Positions 1 to 12,612 are shown, counted from the stretch's first letter. The stretch is 64,000 nucleotides of DNA from Alitta virens (GCA_932294295.1 OW028573.1:16512155-16576154), one strand, 5' to 3'. The notes: generated by a model not told the origin, from the letters alone. Numbers and translations: made by a program.

Positions 1-219
1 AAATAATACCACAAATGTCAACATATAATTCATGTCTCTGAATAATGCTAAAAAAATTGTAAGATGTGTGTAACATCTCTTCTATTGTCATACGTCTGCA
101 ACTATCGATGTAATTCTTAGTCTGAATATTAGAGGTTTTTGCATGATGCAGTCTTGTGGAATTTCAAGACATGACTAATGATATATATAGATAATATATA
201 TATATTTTTTTTTTTTCAG

Positions 220-415
220 TTGTTTTATGCAACAGAAGGAGAGTGTAAGAAGCCAGGTGATGTGACTAGTGATAATTCAGAAAACAAAGCAGGAGTCATT
301 GAACATAAAGGACACGACTTCATCGCCCTTCACTTCAGGACACCAACCACCTGTGAAACTTGTAACAAACCCGTTTGGCATATGCTGCATCCTCCCACAG
401 CCTTGGAGTGCAGAC
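220..415 (+). CDS. ROCK: ROCK exon: first half of C1 domain
   Basis: The exon follows a polypyrimidine tract ending in CAG at 217-219, opens in phase 0 (LFYATEGECKKPGD) and ends at 415 before GTAAG. It carries the start of the C1 zinc-binding pattern: the His of the EHKGHDF stretch, the CETC pair and the Cys of ALECR. The last base of this exon plus the first two of the next make an Arg codon. Confidence 0.92.
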
Positions 416-3400
416 GTAAGTTAATCTAAGTTATACATTTAAAATCTGACAGAACAGTTGTTTTTATCAATGGAGTTTTCGGTTGTTATTATTTGTGAGA
501 GATATTGGTCTACAACATTCAACAAGCTTTTGTTTTCGGGTGTGGTCCCGTGGGCATTCTATTATATTAATATATTAACATCTGTGCTTCCCAATAGAGG
601 ACTTTCACATTGGTAGCGTCACAAGATGGAGGAGGCACATTTAGGTAAATCAAGGGGCAACAATGTAATGATGTCACCAATGCATGATACTAGATGATGT
701 CATCAACAATATTAGCCTGTTGTGACGTCATGTATTGTAAACAGACAACAGACCTCTGTTGTCATAGCAAGTGCCCCTTGCTCTGGTAGTCCTCTATTCC
801 AATATTGTTATCTGTCCAAATGATGGGAGAAAATGCACCTTTCTTGGCCAATTGCTTTGTTACGCCCAAGCTTATGTTATATTACAATTTGTGCTTGAGT
901 GGTATAACGGAAGAGATAAAATAGTTGCAACTACTGTGCTAGGAAAGGAAGTAGTAAGCTTGACAGATTGTGTTAGGTTATTTGTCTTATCTACTAATTA
1001 ATTGACTTTTTAATTGATTTGTGTTTTAATTAAGTGTAACATGATGTTTACCATACAAATTTCCTTCTTTAATGCTCCGTTAGTTCCACGAAGAAATACA
1101 AATTGTATTGAGTATGAAAAAAGGTTTCTGATCTTCAAGAATCTTTCTTATAAGATCACAAATCATTTTCATACTCAATGAACCAAGAATCAGGAGACAT
1201 CAACTTATACTGTTGGACAGACTGTATTGTTGTTACATATGAATTTAAGTTTTGAATATTTTCCAGGTTGCCATGTGAAGGTTCATAAAGATCACTACGA
1301 CAAAGACGAAGAGTTCATCGGTTACTGTAAGGTTAATTTCGACATCAAAACGGCTAAGGAGATGTTACTCTTGGCAAATTCGCCTGATGAGCAGAAGCGA
1401 TGGGTGAAGAGGCTTCACTATAAAGTCTCCAAGGAAGGATACGCACAGAGTAACACTGGGGACAAGTCACTTGGGTACGTATCTCGAGGACCACCGCGCA
1501 TGCGTCACTCTATGGCCACTCTTAGTGAAGAGCAAGTGGCCGTCAGACGATCCTCTCTGTCCGACTTCAGACCATCGCGTCATCATAATATGGCCAACAG
1601 TTTGCCTGATTATGTGTTTAAAGGTCATTCGCCTCCACACTGAGCAGGCCTTAGCTAGCTTAAATTTTTTTATAGCTTGTTTATGTTTTATGAATGTTAT
1701 GTAATTTTGTAAACTGAATATAAGCAGTAAATTTATTGGTTAACTAGGACTTCATTATCTGTGCCTGTTGTTTACATGTGTGCATGAATTTGAGACCATA
1801 GATGGTGAAAAGCAATTGAAAGACACTGAATGAGTGATAGTGTGGGATATGTGGTTCTCTGCATGCCTGTAACTGTTGTGGCTTTGGGCTTTTGACTGTC
1901 TTACTAACCGACTAATTGGTGTTTTGTTATTGCTTGCTAAAATTAGCAACTAATCTTGACACTGAGCACTACTCTCAAAGCTATTTTTATTGCATGTGAA
2001 TTATGACAGCTCACCAGTTTTTTTCTTGTTTCATTTTCTTTTCAAAAACCTTTGTTTTATTTCAGCCAAAGTAGTCCACACAATATGAGTCCCTGGATGT
2101 CTCGTAAACTGTCCTCATCTTACTCGTCTTACCCAGCCCCACAGTCTCCCCTTCGTCAACTGTCATTAGAAAGAGGGCGTAAATTTAGCATGCCTTTCTC
2201 AGACGATGATACCCCAGAGTATGTTTAGATCATAAGTAGTTAAAAATTAAAGCCCTTATTGACATTACAGTATCATTTTAAGATGTGTGAAATAAATTTA
2301 AGACTTTTGATTGCTTCTGAGTAAATTCTTAAGACGTGTAGTTGACTTTCCTTGATGGCAGAAATAAGACAATGTAGAGATATTAGGCTCGCTGTTCCTT
2401 AAAGCTTCCTATGATCATAATTTACTACAAGGACCTGAAGTTTAAAGTACGTCAAACTAACATATTTCTGCACTTAGTTAACTAAACTTAATTAGTCTAG
2501 ATGGATGGGTGGCTGGTGTTTGTGCGATTTAAGCTCAGCCATGTTTGTGAATGTTTCGTTGCTGACATTAATAATGTTTAAAGTGGTTGAGAAAGGAAAA
2601 CCCATGTCAGTAACAGTGGAATGTTCTAATTCTAAAACTGAGAATGTTAAGAGATAATTTCTTGTCACAGCAACCTGAGTGGCATTGGTACGCCCGATCG
2701 AGACTCCAGCATTTTGGCGCCCGGCAGCAGGTCCTCTTGGGGTGTGCTCAAGTTCAAGAACTAGGTCATTGACCTTTGTAAGTAATCACCAAACCGGAAT
2801 GAAAAAACAAAACAAACCAGAATCAAACCAAAGAGGTTCAGTGCAGAATTAATGCAAAATGCCAGCGAGATACAGTGAAATCCAAACCCCTCCCCTCTGC
2901 CATTAATCATAAACATATCCTAGGGTATTCGGTCAATCATGTGTTTTACTTTTGTAATTTTTCTTTTGTTAATGAGTTTTGTGAAAGCACCAGATTCTTT
3001 TTGTGCAGAACACCAATGTAAATATTCTACGTCATAGAGTAGTGCTTGTCACTTTTTATTAATATTGATTTTCTCAAGCTTGGAAGTATTTCTCTTCATA
3101 CACTGTTTCCTCTTTTACTTTCATTTTCATTTAAGTACTAAGCACTGTTTGAGAAATTTGCCCCCAGAAGGGACAAATTTTACCATGGTTGAATGTTCTT
3201 GCTGAAATTTTGCAATTTCATTTGCTTTTGCTTTTGGTAAAAAGTTTTATTCTAGAAATGAGTTTCAAATCATTTAACTTACATTAGATTAAGTGCTGTG
3301 TAAGAACTGCTATCACTCTTATCATTGTAAATTTTGCATTGGTAGTGGGACTGCCTTGATGAATCCCGTGTACATTATTGTAGTCTTGATTTTGACATTA

Positions 3401-3603
3401 TGCACAGTTTATTCTGCTTGGTATGATTAAGTTAACACTTGCACTGAGTGGAAATGGCTTTATTTTATTTCAGCACCAATGGGGCATCTTCCTCGTCTGT
3501 GCGAGGTGTCCGGCAGTATGCCAGCTTCAGTGTCCCTCAACCTTTAGGCCCTCGGCCGTCAAAATCCTCCACCCTCCCTCCGAACATGAAACCGCCCAAA
3601 TAG
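220..3603 (+). CDS. ROCK: Rho-associated protein kinase (ROCK), 3' portion of gene
   Basis: This is the C-terminal end of a ROCK-type Ser/Thr kinase, the RhoA effector that phosphorylates myosin light chain phosphatase and LIM kinase to drive actomyosin contraction. The kinase domain, coiled coil and Rho-binding region lie upstream of the window. Visible exons are 220-415, 1267-1474, 2066-2218, and then either 2671-2764 or 3474-3603. They join in frame with GT..AG borders. The first two encode a cysteine-rich C1 domain (CETC, CRRCHVK, then a downstream His and Cys) that interrupts a PH domain, followed by the PH C-terminal helix (LLLANSPDEQKRWVKRL). A C1 nested in a PH is diagnostic of ROCK. 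The Ser/Arg-rich tail after the PH is longer than I would expect for vertebrate ROCKs. Family assignment is secure; ROCK1 versus ROCK2 is not meaningful for an invertebrate gene. Confidence 0.93.
1267..1474 (+). CDS. ROCK: ROCK exon: end of C1 and C-terminal half of PH domain
   Basis: The acceptor is TTTTCCAG. The exon opens in the middle of the C1 domain (CHVKVHKDHYDKDEEFIGYC) and continues into the second half of the PH domain, ending in the amphipathic helix around DEQKRWVKRLHYKV. The favoured donor is GTACGT after 1474, which leaves two bases of a Gly codon and joins in frame to 2066. The reading frame also runs on without a stop to 1643; see the separate entry. Confidence 0.9.
1475..1643 (+). 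CDS. ROCK exon extension, possible alternative C-terminus
   Basis: If the donor at 1475 is not used, the PH exon reads on for 55 more residues to a TGA at 1641-1643, ending HSPPH. The stretch is visibly richer in G+C than the flanking introns and has protein-like composition (MRHSMATLSEEQVAVRRSSL), so it is probably translated in some transcripts. A second GT at about 1621 is in the wrong phase for the exon at 2066 and would give an early stop. I infer an intron-retention or alternative-terminal isoform. It could instead be chance open sequence. Confidence 0.5.
2066..2218 (+). CDS. ROCK: ROCK exon: Ser-rich tail
   Basis: The acceptor is TTTATTTCAG and the donor is GTATGT after 2218. Joined to 1474 it reads G-QSSPHNMSPWMSRKL and continues through SSSYSSYPAPQSPLRQLS to MPFSDDDTPE. 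The segment is rich in Ser, Arg and Pro with RxxS-type contexts, so it is a likely phosphorylated linker. It ends two bases into a codon, which matches both downstream terminal exons. Confidence 0.85.
2671..2764 (+). CDS. ROCK: ROCK terminal exon A
   Basis: After TTGTCACAG the exon continues the frame as D-NLSGIGTPDRDSSILAPG, then SRSSWGVLKFKN and TAG at 2762-2764. It is a complete C-terminus. The codon split (GA|C) is identical to that at the start of terminal exon B, so the two exons can replace each other. Confidence 0.8.
3474..3603 (+). CDS. ROCK: ROCK alternative terminal exon B
   Basis: The acceptor TTTATTTCAG at 3464-3473 opens an exon with the same split codon as terminal exon A. It reads D-TNGASSSSVRGVRQYASF, continues through VPQPLGPRPSKSS and ends PPNMKPPK with TAG at 3601-3603. 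It is denser in G+C than its surroundings and Pro/Ser-rich. Because exon A already ends in a stop, exon B is used only when A is skipped. Confidence 0.78.
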
Positions 3604-5950
3604 TCAAGCTGTCCCTTCACGCTCTGGTCACCTCTTCACTATCTCTGCTCCTCTCTGCTCCTTCTTGAAGCCATCACAGCACATCAACACTGTTCAACTG
3701 GACTACCAGTGCCACCGACGGCCATTGGCCTCTACACACCTGCCACCTGGTGATTTTTCTGTCAACTACGAGAGAGAGAGCTGAGTGATTATGGACTGCA
3801 TGAGAGAATTAATAGAGACCAGTCAGTGCATATAGTGCTTATTCCATAATCATAGTCTCAGCCAAGCCTGCTGATGCAAAAGGCTTGCATATATGAGTAG
3901 ACAAATTGTAATTTGCTTAGTGTAACTTTACCTGGTATGAATTTCTGTCAAGTGCTTAGAAAAACCTGCTGAGATTGTGTATGTCATTGAATTTAGATAT
4001 ATGCATCTTTACTGCCTTACTATAGTATTATAGTATTATAGTATCCTACAAGGTGGTCAAACTGAATAGTAGCATGAAAAGTAGTTGATAATCCTACATT
4101 ATATATGCAAGGTATTTAGGAATAAGTGTCCAAAATGAAGTGTCCTTTTGCTTCAGTTTGGAGCTTATGCAAATTCTTTCCTTACTGCTGAATAAGTCTA
4201 GTTGACCAATCCGATTGTTCCTGTACTTGACGCAATGTACATCTGCTGTAGGGCAGTTCCTTGAACTTTGACATGGTATGCCTTGGTTAACTTTTAGCCA
4301 CAACAATGAGAATCATGTGATGTGTTGAACTGACACAATTTTAACCTACTTTTTGAGCCGTTTTCTCGTTTCTAGCTACTTATTTATATGCAACATGAAT
4401 TTTGTTTTAGTTGTAAACACGTTTATGTAAATATACTGTTCGTAAGGTTTCTTCGAGTATACAAGGGGTATTAGTATTAAGCATTTGTGAATGTACGCTC
4501 GCATTTCCCGTGTAACTGTACATAAATATCTACTTGTAATTAAATTTTATATACATTTTATGATGGTCTTTATTTATAAAAGACTCTCTTTGTGATGTCA
4601 TAATGGATGTCTCAAGAGAAAAGAGAAATGTTTTCATGGATAACTGTGTACAATACTTGAGGCACTGACTGACAAATATCGCAAATAATGTAGCCTACAT
4701 GTGTAGCTCTTAAAATGCTGTATTAACTTCCATGTAGTGTTCAGTCGTAGGATTTCTAAATGTCATACCATTGACAGACATTTTACATGTAATGTACTTG
4801 TAGATTTGGTAATGAATGTACATAGGCAGGAGTATTTATAAAGGATTTTTCATGTAATTATCCCGTTGTAGGATTATTCTAAATGCAAAACCATTTTTCA
4901 GGTTATGCAAAACTCCTTTTTAACTAGAAAAGGTATGATACAATGTCTTAGCAGGCCTGTCCATTGTAAGCTTCCACTTGTAATCCAGTATAAAAAAGTC
5001 CCATACGGTAATACTTAGTAGGAGTTCCCCTGATTGATTTCTGATGCTTTGTATGTAGTAATCTTTTAATGGGTTGTGGCGATAATAGTCTCAGTCGTGT
5101 TATTACAAAGCTAGAAGTAAGCAGTGTATTTGAACCTTCATCTGATTTATAACTTTCTACTTAATTCAGAGATTTGGCAGGTTGTGTTATTGCCCTTAAT
5201 GCCTTATATGTTAGATTAGTTTTTAATCCATAGACCAAATGGGTCAGCTAGTGTAGTCACATACCCTGTACAGCTAATTAAGCATTCCTTACATGGTGCC
5301 ATAAAAGCACTTAATTCTTGGGTTGGTGTATCGTTTACTGTAACGTGGGTCGGGAGGGATGCTCAGTGAATTTGCTTTATCCACAAGGATCTCTATTTCA
5401 ACTTAATGTTAATGCAATGCCAGATGGTAAGGAGAACTAAATCAGTCAGCTGGGAGATTTAATTAACGAGACTCGGTCTCCAACTAAACCACCGATACTC
5501 TGTGACTGAAGCGATGCAGAGAGTGTTGACTGTTGTAACTTGTAATTAAGCATTTTGCAAGTAATATTTTCTGGTCATCATAATGTCATCATTTGAAGGA
5601 ATTTTGATTTACATAATATTGTGTTATTTGTATATACTGTCCAAGTCCATCGTATGAATAAAAACCTAGAATCTGAAGAGCGCTCTTCCCTGGAGAGTGT
5701 TTTGCCTGTGTGGAATATTTCCAAATGTTTTTGTGTTGTACAATAGGTTCTAAAAAGCATCCCATTATGTTCAGCTCTTAAGCTGTAATCAAACTGAATT
5801 TCCCTATGTATAAAATTCTGAAACTCTGTCAGTGATTTTTGAATAGGTAATATATGTATTATGTTATGAAATTGTGTATGATTTGGTACACTTTGTAGCC
5901 TGGCTGCAGAAATCTGTAACTAGGAAAATAAAATGGTTTATATTTTATTT
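3604..5950 (+). other. ROCK 3' untranslated region
   Basis: An AT-rich stretch of about 2.3 kb follows terminal exon B with no credible coding frame. An ATTAAA at 4539-4544 may serve a short transcript, and AATAAA at 5927-5932 is the best candidate for the main poly(A) signal. A short ATAGTATT tandem run lies near 4020-4045. The extent is inferred from the poly(A) signals only. Confidence 0.55.
5927..5932 (+). terminator. AATAAA poly(A) signal, probable end of ROCK
   Basis: Canonical AATAAA lies downstream of the ROCK stop codons with no intervening gene. Cleavage would be expected some 10-30 bases later. Confidence 0.5.
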
Positions 5951-6249
5951 AAGGAGACACAAGTCTTTGCTTTTTTCATTTTATTCTACAAAGATGATGT
6001 TGTAACAAACTTTGCGAAACTGAAGTAAGGCACCAAAGCAAGATGCCTTTTAATTCGATTAGAAAATAACCATTTTCTTGCACCTACTTCATCCAAAAGT
6101 TTTCAAGTGAATGGTGTGTGAATTTCATAGAAAAATGTGTGCAGCATTGTGTGAGTCCAGTCCTTAATATTTAGAATTGGACAAGGATAATGAGTTCTGT
6201 TAACTTTGCTGAATGATTTGTTGTTATTCATAGTTGTTAAGTGCAGGCG

Positions 6250-7850
6250 ACATCTTGGCTCTTTGCTGAATGCCTTGTTAGTTGACCTTGTTGACTCCCA
6301 TTGGCGCTCAGGTTTGCAGCTCCTTCCAGTATCACTTTTGCATCATACCGAATATCGAAGGGTTTTTCTGCTTCAGGGTAGTTAAAGCCAATTTCTTGCT
6401 TTTTTTTTAGGGCTGCATTCTTTGTAGAGGTTCTATGGAATTTGCTGATGTGCTGATGTGTTAGGATCTATGTGGAACTTGATATCTCTCTCATGGACAT
6501 TCTCAAGGATATTGCCTAAGATCGACTGATACCGGGTGGTTATTGGTGAACTTGATGTCAGTAACCTTTTTTGCCACAGGTATGAGCACCTTCCTTTAGG
6601 GAGTGTTGGAACTTCCTTGACTCAATGATTTTGGTGACATGCCTTACTACGTCAAGGCTGTAAGGTCTCTGTAATCAGGGGTTTTGTTGTTCTTGAGACA
6701 TAGAATGGCTTTGAAGACATTCTCGGTGGAGCATGGTTTTAGAGAGTGGATGGGGATTTTCGGATGATTACCTCAATGTTTTATGAATTAATTGTTGGCT
6801 TGGTCTTTGAATGTACACTAGTGTCTTAGTAGGGTTGGGTAAATGGTCTGGAAAGCATGTTGAAATGGGTTTGCCAGATGTTCAGGATTTCTGAGTTGTT
6901 TGTTGGTTGAGGATCTTGAATAACCCAATGGCATCAGAGTTCTGGCTCCGCATAACTTTCATGTACTTTGTAAAAGGAGCCTTGTTCATGTAGATCTGCT
7001 TGGCTTGAGTCATGTTGTTGTAGAGTCATGGAGTTACAAGAGACTACATGGTAGAGTGAACAAAATGGTGAATCATCTTTACTTGATTTCCTTCATTCCT
7101 CTTCCATGTCCAAAAAGGCTGTCTTTGCATGTTGGTTTTCTTAAATCTGAGGGCTCCCAGACTCCTGATGCCCTTGCTGCGGAGTGGAATCCTGCGGGTG
7201 AAGCACAATGGCATCAGTGCCAGTTCAAGTTTAGTCTGGGGTGGGCTGGAGTGTGCTCGCGCATGGTAGAGAACATCCAGGTGATTTTTGTAAGTGTTGT
7301 GGTATATCATAGGGTTACATCGATGCCATTTTGGTTTCTTGAGGCAAGTCCCAATGTTACTTCTGCTTTGCTTGACAATGTGTTAGTTGAGAGTGCCCAG
7401 GAATATGAAGGTCACTGGTGTGTGGTCTGAAGTGTTTGTTCCTTCAAGGTCGTGGATTTTGGCATGATCTTCTTCATGATAGTCAAATTGTGCTGAGTCC
7501 TCTTGTGGTGAAAGAATGTGAGTGCTACAGGATAATTGTCTGGCAGCCTGAGACAGGTGTCAACCAGGAATTTTGCAAGTAGTCAGTCTCTCGGCTCGTC
7601 AAATTTCTCATTCAGGCTATGTTTTGACCCGCTCTTTCCTCAATAGGGCATGTATACTGTAACTTGGTGATCAGGATTCCAGCGGAGTTGATTCATTTGT
7701 CTTCATTTGGCAGAACTCTTCCTTGCCATGCAGAAAAATACTGCTGGCCATGGGTCCAATGTTGTTGTGGAAGTTCATACAGGTTGGTATAGCTTCCTTG
7801 TTTGCTGTGGAAGTCGGGCTGTGAGCAAGGTAAGGTTGTCTTCCTGCATG
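6250..7850 (-). mobile_element. Decayed non-LTR retrotransposon (LINE) with endonuclease and RT remnants
   Basis: Read on the minus strand, this block yields broken pieces of a LINE ORF2. Near 7408-7428 is a TSDHTPVTFIFLG-like segment, matching the C-terminal SDH.P motif of APE-type endonucleases. Around 7050-7310 is a basic linker (IPLRSKGIRSLGALRF). Near 6640-6780 is ENVFKAILCLKNNKTPDYRD, which resembles the opening of a reverse transcriptase (AI..LKNNK.PG.D). Frames change repeatedly and stops are frequent, so the copy is dead. Borders are approximate and the clade cannot be named from this. Confidence 0.6.
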
Positions 7851-10020
7851 GTTAGTTGGGATCCTCCATTCTGGTTTATTCTAATTCTAGCTGCTATGCA
7901 ACTACATGCCCAATGCACATACAAAGTCTTATACATTCACATTTTAGGAGCTTTTAGGGTAGGGTTGTGATGTAGTTGATATTTTCTTCATTATGCAATA
8001 TTTTCGGCAGATTTTCTCTGAATAACTGAAATTCATCCTGGCAAATATTATATCTAGAAATCATGAAATAACAGCTGAATGGTGAAAATTTTGAGGGACT
8101 TCAGTAGTGCAATATCATTTGGTAAAAACCACGTCAAATTACTATTATTCTAAAGAAGATCAATCTTTGGTTCTTTTACTTCAAAATTATTTTGCTGCTT
8201 TGTCAATAAAAAAACTTCAAAACTGACAGTTTCCAAACATATACTTAACACGTACTATCTAATCAGAGAAAAAAAGCCCCATTTTTATGAAATCGTATTC
8301 TGTGTTGCAGTCGCTTGAATTTTAAGAGTGCCAATGGTATTGCAATATTTTCATCATAAATAACCAGATGATGACTAGAAAAGAATGTCTGGATGAAAAG
8401 ATAGCAGGATTCAACAAGAGCAATGGCCCCGCAGACCAAAGCAACCCCCTATCCAAAAATGGCATGTGTGAGAGTTCATGATACAGCAGTCTTCAGAACG
8501 ACTTTTCAGACTGATTGAAACCTTTGATAAGAATGTTATTAACACTCCAGCATCTGGGCATTAAACTTGTTTTCACCTCTTTTGACCAAAGTTTTATCCC
8601 TTTTCTGTACAGTTGTAATGCTATTTCTGTATCTTCTCCACTAATGGCTTGTATAGCACAGACGAGTATTTAATGGCAAGGACATGAGGAATGGGCTAGA
8701 AAAGTTGGTCAATTACTTTACAATCTTTCTGATCTGTATCTTTCACCCCTGAACTGTCCATGCTCGCTCTAAAACTGCTGTATGTGTAAATTACATAGCT
8801 GTTCTGATTCCAACTGTTCACCCCAACTGGATGTATACTACCGCAGCAGACCTGAGACGGGTTACATGACATGTATGCTTTCTGTTGCTTCAAAGCATGT
8901 CAAACAATGGTACAGACTTGTGATGTTCACTTTACTCCAAGCTTGATCAACGCATCATTACGTCTGCCTGCAGCAGCTGGTCATATAAGCTAAATAGGCT
9001 TCAGACCCAGTAGCATTTTAACATTGACATTTTCAAAAGTATTTTTGATCAGTCATTCAACTTCCACATGTCATGGCACACTGGAGGTGTATTAGCCTGG
9101 ACTGCTGCCTGCTAAAGCCAGTTTGTCTGCAGTTTCCTGATGATTTTAGAACTACATAATACTTAAAATTTCCACTTATCCGTGTTTTGATTGCATTCAT
9201 GCGATGACTGGTTAAAGAAAATCGAGAATATGTTTTTCAACTAATTTTTTGTCCCCTTAATCTTACAAAATGTGACACGACTTTGCCCTGAGTAGACCTA
9301 ATAGGGAACTGAGATTTGATTGTTCACAAACAATGTGTTTGACATACTTTGCTGCTTCAAAAAGACAGTTGTTAAGGCTAAGTGACAAAAGTGCAGGAAA
9401 TCACGCGAGTTCTTGAAAGAAGTGAGATCTAGTCATGCAAGATGTTGCTGCTTCCCGCCTTTTATCTGTCATCATCTCAAAGAAATTTTGAGAGAAAGAA
9501 TGTGGCCTGTCAAAAGAGCAGTGTTTGGTTGCATGAGGAGGACACTTCACATTCCATTGTCATATGCTTAGACTTTGTCAGTTGGTTGTTTTCAGTTGGC
9601 TGTAAAATTCGAAAATTGACCGAGTTGTGTATTCTTCAGTATTGCTGAAAGCGGTAGCAAGCGGTATAACAAACTATGCTTTGATCCTCGTTACCATGGA
9701 TTTCAACAGTGTACACCTATATGATATATGGTGTCTGTGGTTTAACAAAAGTTTGATTGGGAAAAAATTGAGCAACATATATGCATCCATACGGCTTAGT
9801 TTATCCCTGCTATTAAAGAGTACTATTAAGGATCATCCGAAGTGGTACACTTTGGCAACCCAGAATTCCAGGAAATTTATTAGTTTTATCGGATCAATTC
9901 CATATATTTTAAGCCAACTCAGTTGTAAATGACAAAGGGAGAACGTGTAATACATTTGTAAATTGTGAAAGACACTTCTATATGGCCGCGTCAAAGACAT
10001 CCAGACAGACTTTCCTGACA
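7851..10020. other. Intergenic, no gene seen
   Basis: AT-rich DNA with only short chance reading frames lacking splice context, domain signatures or a coding-like rise in G+C. It lies between the dead LINE and the next LINE tail. Confidence 0.5.
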
Positions 10021-10110
10021 GGAGAACTGAACTGAACTGAACTGATTTTATTTTCACATTGACAACACAATTATAGTTTCCAAAACATTTACACAAACAC
10101 ATTATAATTC
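10021..10110 (-). mobile_element. LINE 3' tail with CAGTT repeat
   Basis: The run ACTGAACTGAACTGAACTGA followed by TTTTATTTTCAC is, on the minus strand, an A-rich 3' end closing in a short tandem repeat. This is how many CR1/L2-type non-LTR elements terminate. Only the 3' tail is recognisable. Confidence 0.45.
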
Positions 10111-10195
10111 CATATGACTGGAAATTTACAAAGACATGATCATTTGATTAAATTTCTGGGGACAGTCACATTCAAGTTAAAGTATGATTAATATT

Positions 10196-10330
10196 AGTTA
10201 TTATTATTATTTAACATCTTTATTCACGCTCAAGACGTACATGTGAAAAATTGATGTGCCTAAGTGGGGGAGATCCCAGTAGCAGAGGTGCTGAAGTTGG
10301 GACCACCCCTGGTGATAATGCTGAGATGAT
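10196..10330 (-). mobile_element. LINE-like 3' tail (ATT repeat and AATAAAGAT)
   Basis: TTATTATTATTATTTAACATCTTTATTCACGCTC on the plus strand (split here only for reading) is the reverse complement of a 3' end with AATAAAGAT and a trinucleotide tail. It resembles the block at 12941, suggesting two copies of one family. Confidence 0.4.
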
Positions 10331-12330
10331 AACGAGAGGGTGACATGATATAAGGTGATTCATATTCTACATATAACTTGTAAGATACCATTTAGCTCCA
10401 GGATGGATTGGCAAACCTATTTTTCCACCCCGAACTCTTATGAGAAAGACAAGAAAGATAAGTTGGTTCCTTGTGGCAATTTGTAGGTTATTTTCTGCCT
10501 CAAACCTGCAACAAAATCAAAACAGTTTGATATTCAAGACTATTGGAATGATCCATTGAAGGAATGGTATGAATAATGTATTGTCTTGGGGGGCGTGGAA
10601 CTTCACACAGACCAATGCCTGTCATGCAGTTCCTTTCTTGTTGCCATATGATCACAGATATCAAACGCAGAAAGATATCTGGCTAATGTTTCCACTTCTG
10701 TTGCCTTTTAGTTAAAAGTGAACATCAATCCTCTCCCTGTCATTCTCTTGGTATTGTATTTGTAATTGATGACATTGAATACACAGTTTGAAGGTCACCC
10801 ACTGTCGCCTTTATAGAAAGTGTCACCTCCATGAGGATGATAGAAATGAAATCACATTGGTTCTGTCAACAGACAAATGATAATTGCCCTACCCTCTAAG
10901 GTCAATTGTTTTCTTCATTGTCAACTGGCTATTTTAATTACTGTAATCACTGCGGGTGGAAATTACATAGTTTACTGTGAACATTTTAAAGATTTATGTG
11001 TGTTCAACAACAGGTTATTTATTGCTATACACATACTGTTACTTCGGTCTTTTCTTCACTGAATGGAACGGTGGGCTCCTTTAACTTAGAGTAATTATTG
11101 CAGAGAGAATTTCTGTGCATAGCATAATGATCGATGGTATGTTTGTCAATGTAGGTGCAGACTGAGTTGAAGGAATTGTTGGAACTAACATCATCTTCAT
11201 GGGTTATGTCTTTAATGTGTGTTGCTTGGAATGCACTGTTAAAGATGTCCATGAGATTAAATGTAAATAAATATATATGACCACATTCAGACTACCCCCA
11301 AAGTCACTCTGACGACTCCTTAATTGTTTGCGTGTGTTTGTAGATGTTCTTTTACAGTGAATGAATGTGTAAATTTACTAACGAAAACTCATCTTTTGTA
11401 TTTGCTTGTCATTTTGCACAATGCTGTTAATTTACTTTGTGGTGAAGGCATAAAATGTGACAAGAGACACACCCACTCAGTATGTGACTAATTGAACAAA
11501 TGATGATAACAATACAACAGACGCTAATGCAAACAATGCAATTCTAAGAATGCAGGCGACAAAATGGTTGTATCACACACACAATTTCAATGGCTTTATT
11601 CAGCACAGCGGGACCATCGTATGAAGGTCATCAATATTGATTAACAACATGTAATGAACAGTTGGTCTTAGGTTTTGGGTAAAAATTGAAACATTACAGA
11701 TGGTCCAAATGTTGGCGTTAATGATGAGGTGGTCTTAGGGTAACCTCCATCTTTATTTTAAGTACTCATATCGATGTAAAGCAAACAGTCCTTCTGTGAA
11801 ATGACACTTTTTTTCTTTCAACAAAAGTACACATATATTTCAGTATAAGATAGATTGCTTTCTTCACTTACATATTATACTCACATTATTTCATTAAAAT
11901 GTTGTACACGAATATCCGAATTGATAAATGTGAGCACACCACTGAAATATATCTTAAATAGCACTATATCAATCGTGTTGATGCAATTTTGGAAAAGACA
12001 GCAATCTGCATTCTGTAAGTTCCCTAAGACCTCGTCACAGATAGCTCATCATGCATGCAGCGTTGATGTTTTAATGTTTTCCCTTTCTTTGAGTTTATAT
12101 TTTCTGAATAAATTTCTGTCATAAAGCATCAGGTGTGTCATTCATTGCCTTTTATAAATGTTAAGTATTCATTCACTTTTTATAATGTTCTAGTTAGACA
12201 ATCTGCATGTTCTGACTGGACTGTGATCCACTAATTGAAATGAATTGAATGAAAACCATATTTTCCCTTTGAGAGTTTAGTATGAGTGTTGCTTGAGACT
12301 ACAATTACCAGTGAAAAGAGTCCAATTATA
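10331..12330. other. Intergenic, no gene seen
   Basis: AT-rich with short frames only. At 11700-11760 there is a GATGAGGTGGTCTTAGGGT stretch related to the reverse complement of the satellite monomer at 58147-60619. Confidence 0.45.
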
Positions 12331-12612
12331 GCAGCTCAAATGGCCTGCATTGGAGCCCCCGTGATAAGCGAGTGTTCACTTGAGTGGAGAGGAAAAATGA
12401 TTGGCCTGTGTTGTTCAGGGGGCGTGGAATACTCGAGGTAGCAAGAAAAACCCCTTTGAGACAGTTGCTTAGCATCGCATTCACCCCTTCCCCTTTACCC
12501 TGTTCATGCCTCTGGAATTTACTCCTACTCGCAAAGGTGTAAAAAATCACTTTCAGGACTCTACTGGTGTTGTCTGGAAAATAAGGAACTCACGATCCTC
12601 GACGTGAATCCA
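12331..12612 (+). other. Possible non-coding 5' exon or promoter segment
   Basis: This patch is richer in G+C than its surroundings and ends at ATCCAT followed by a near-consensus donor GTAAGTG at 12613. It could be an untranslated first exon of the XK-related gene, whose coding exon begins with an acceptor at 20615. There is no direct proof, and the donor may be fortuitous. Confidence 0.22.

Noticed and set aside
7005..7430. 141-residue plus-strand frame
   Set aside because: It lies antisense to the LINE relic, whose minus-strand motifs (SDH.P, linker) explain the open frame.
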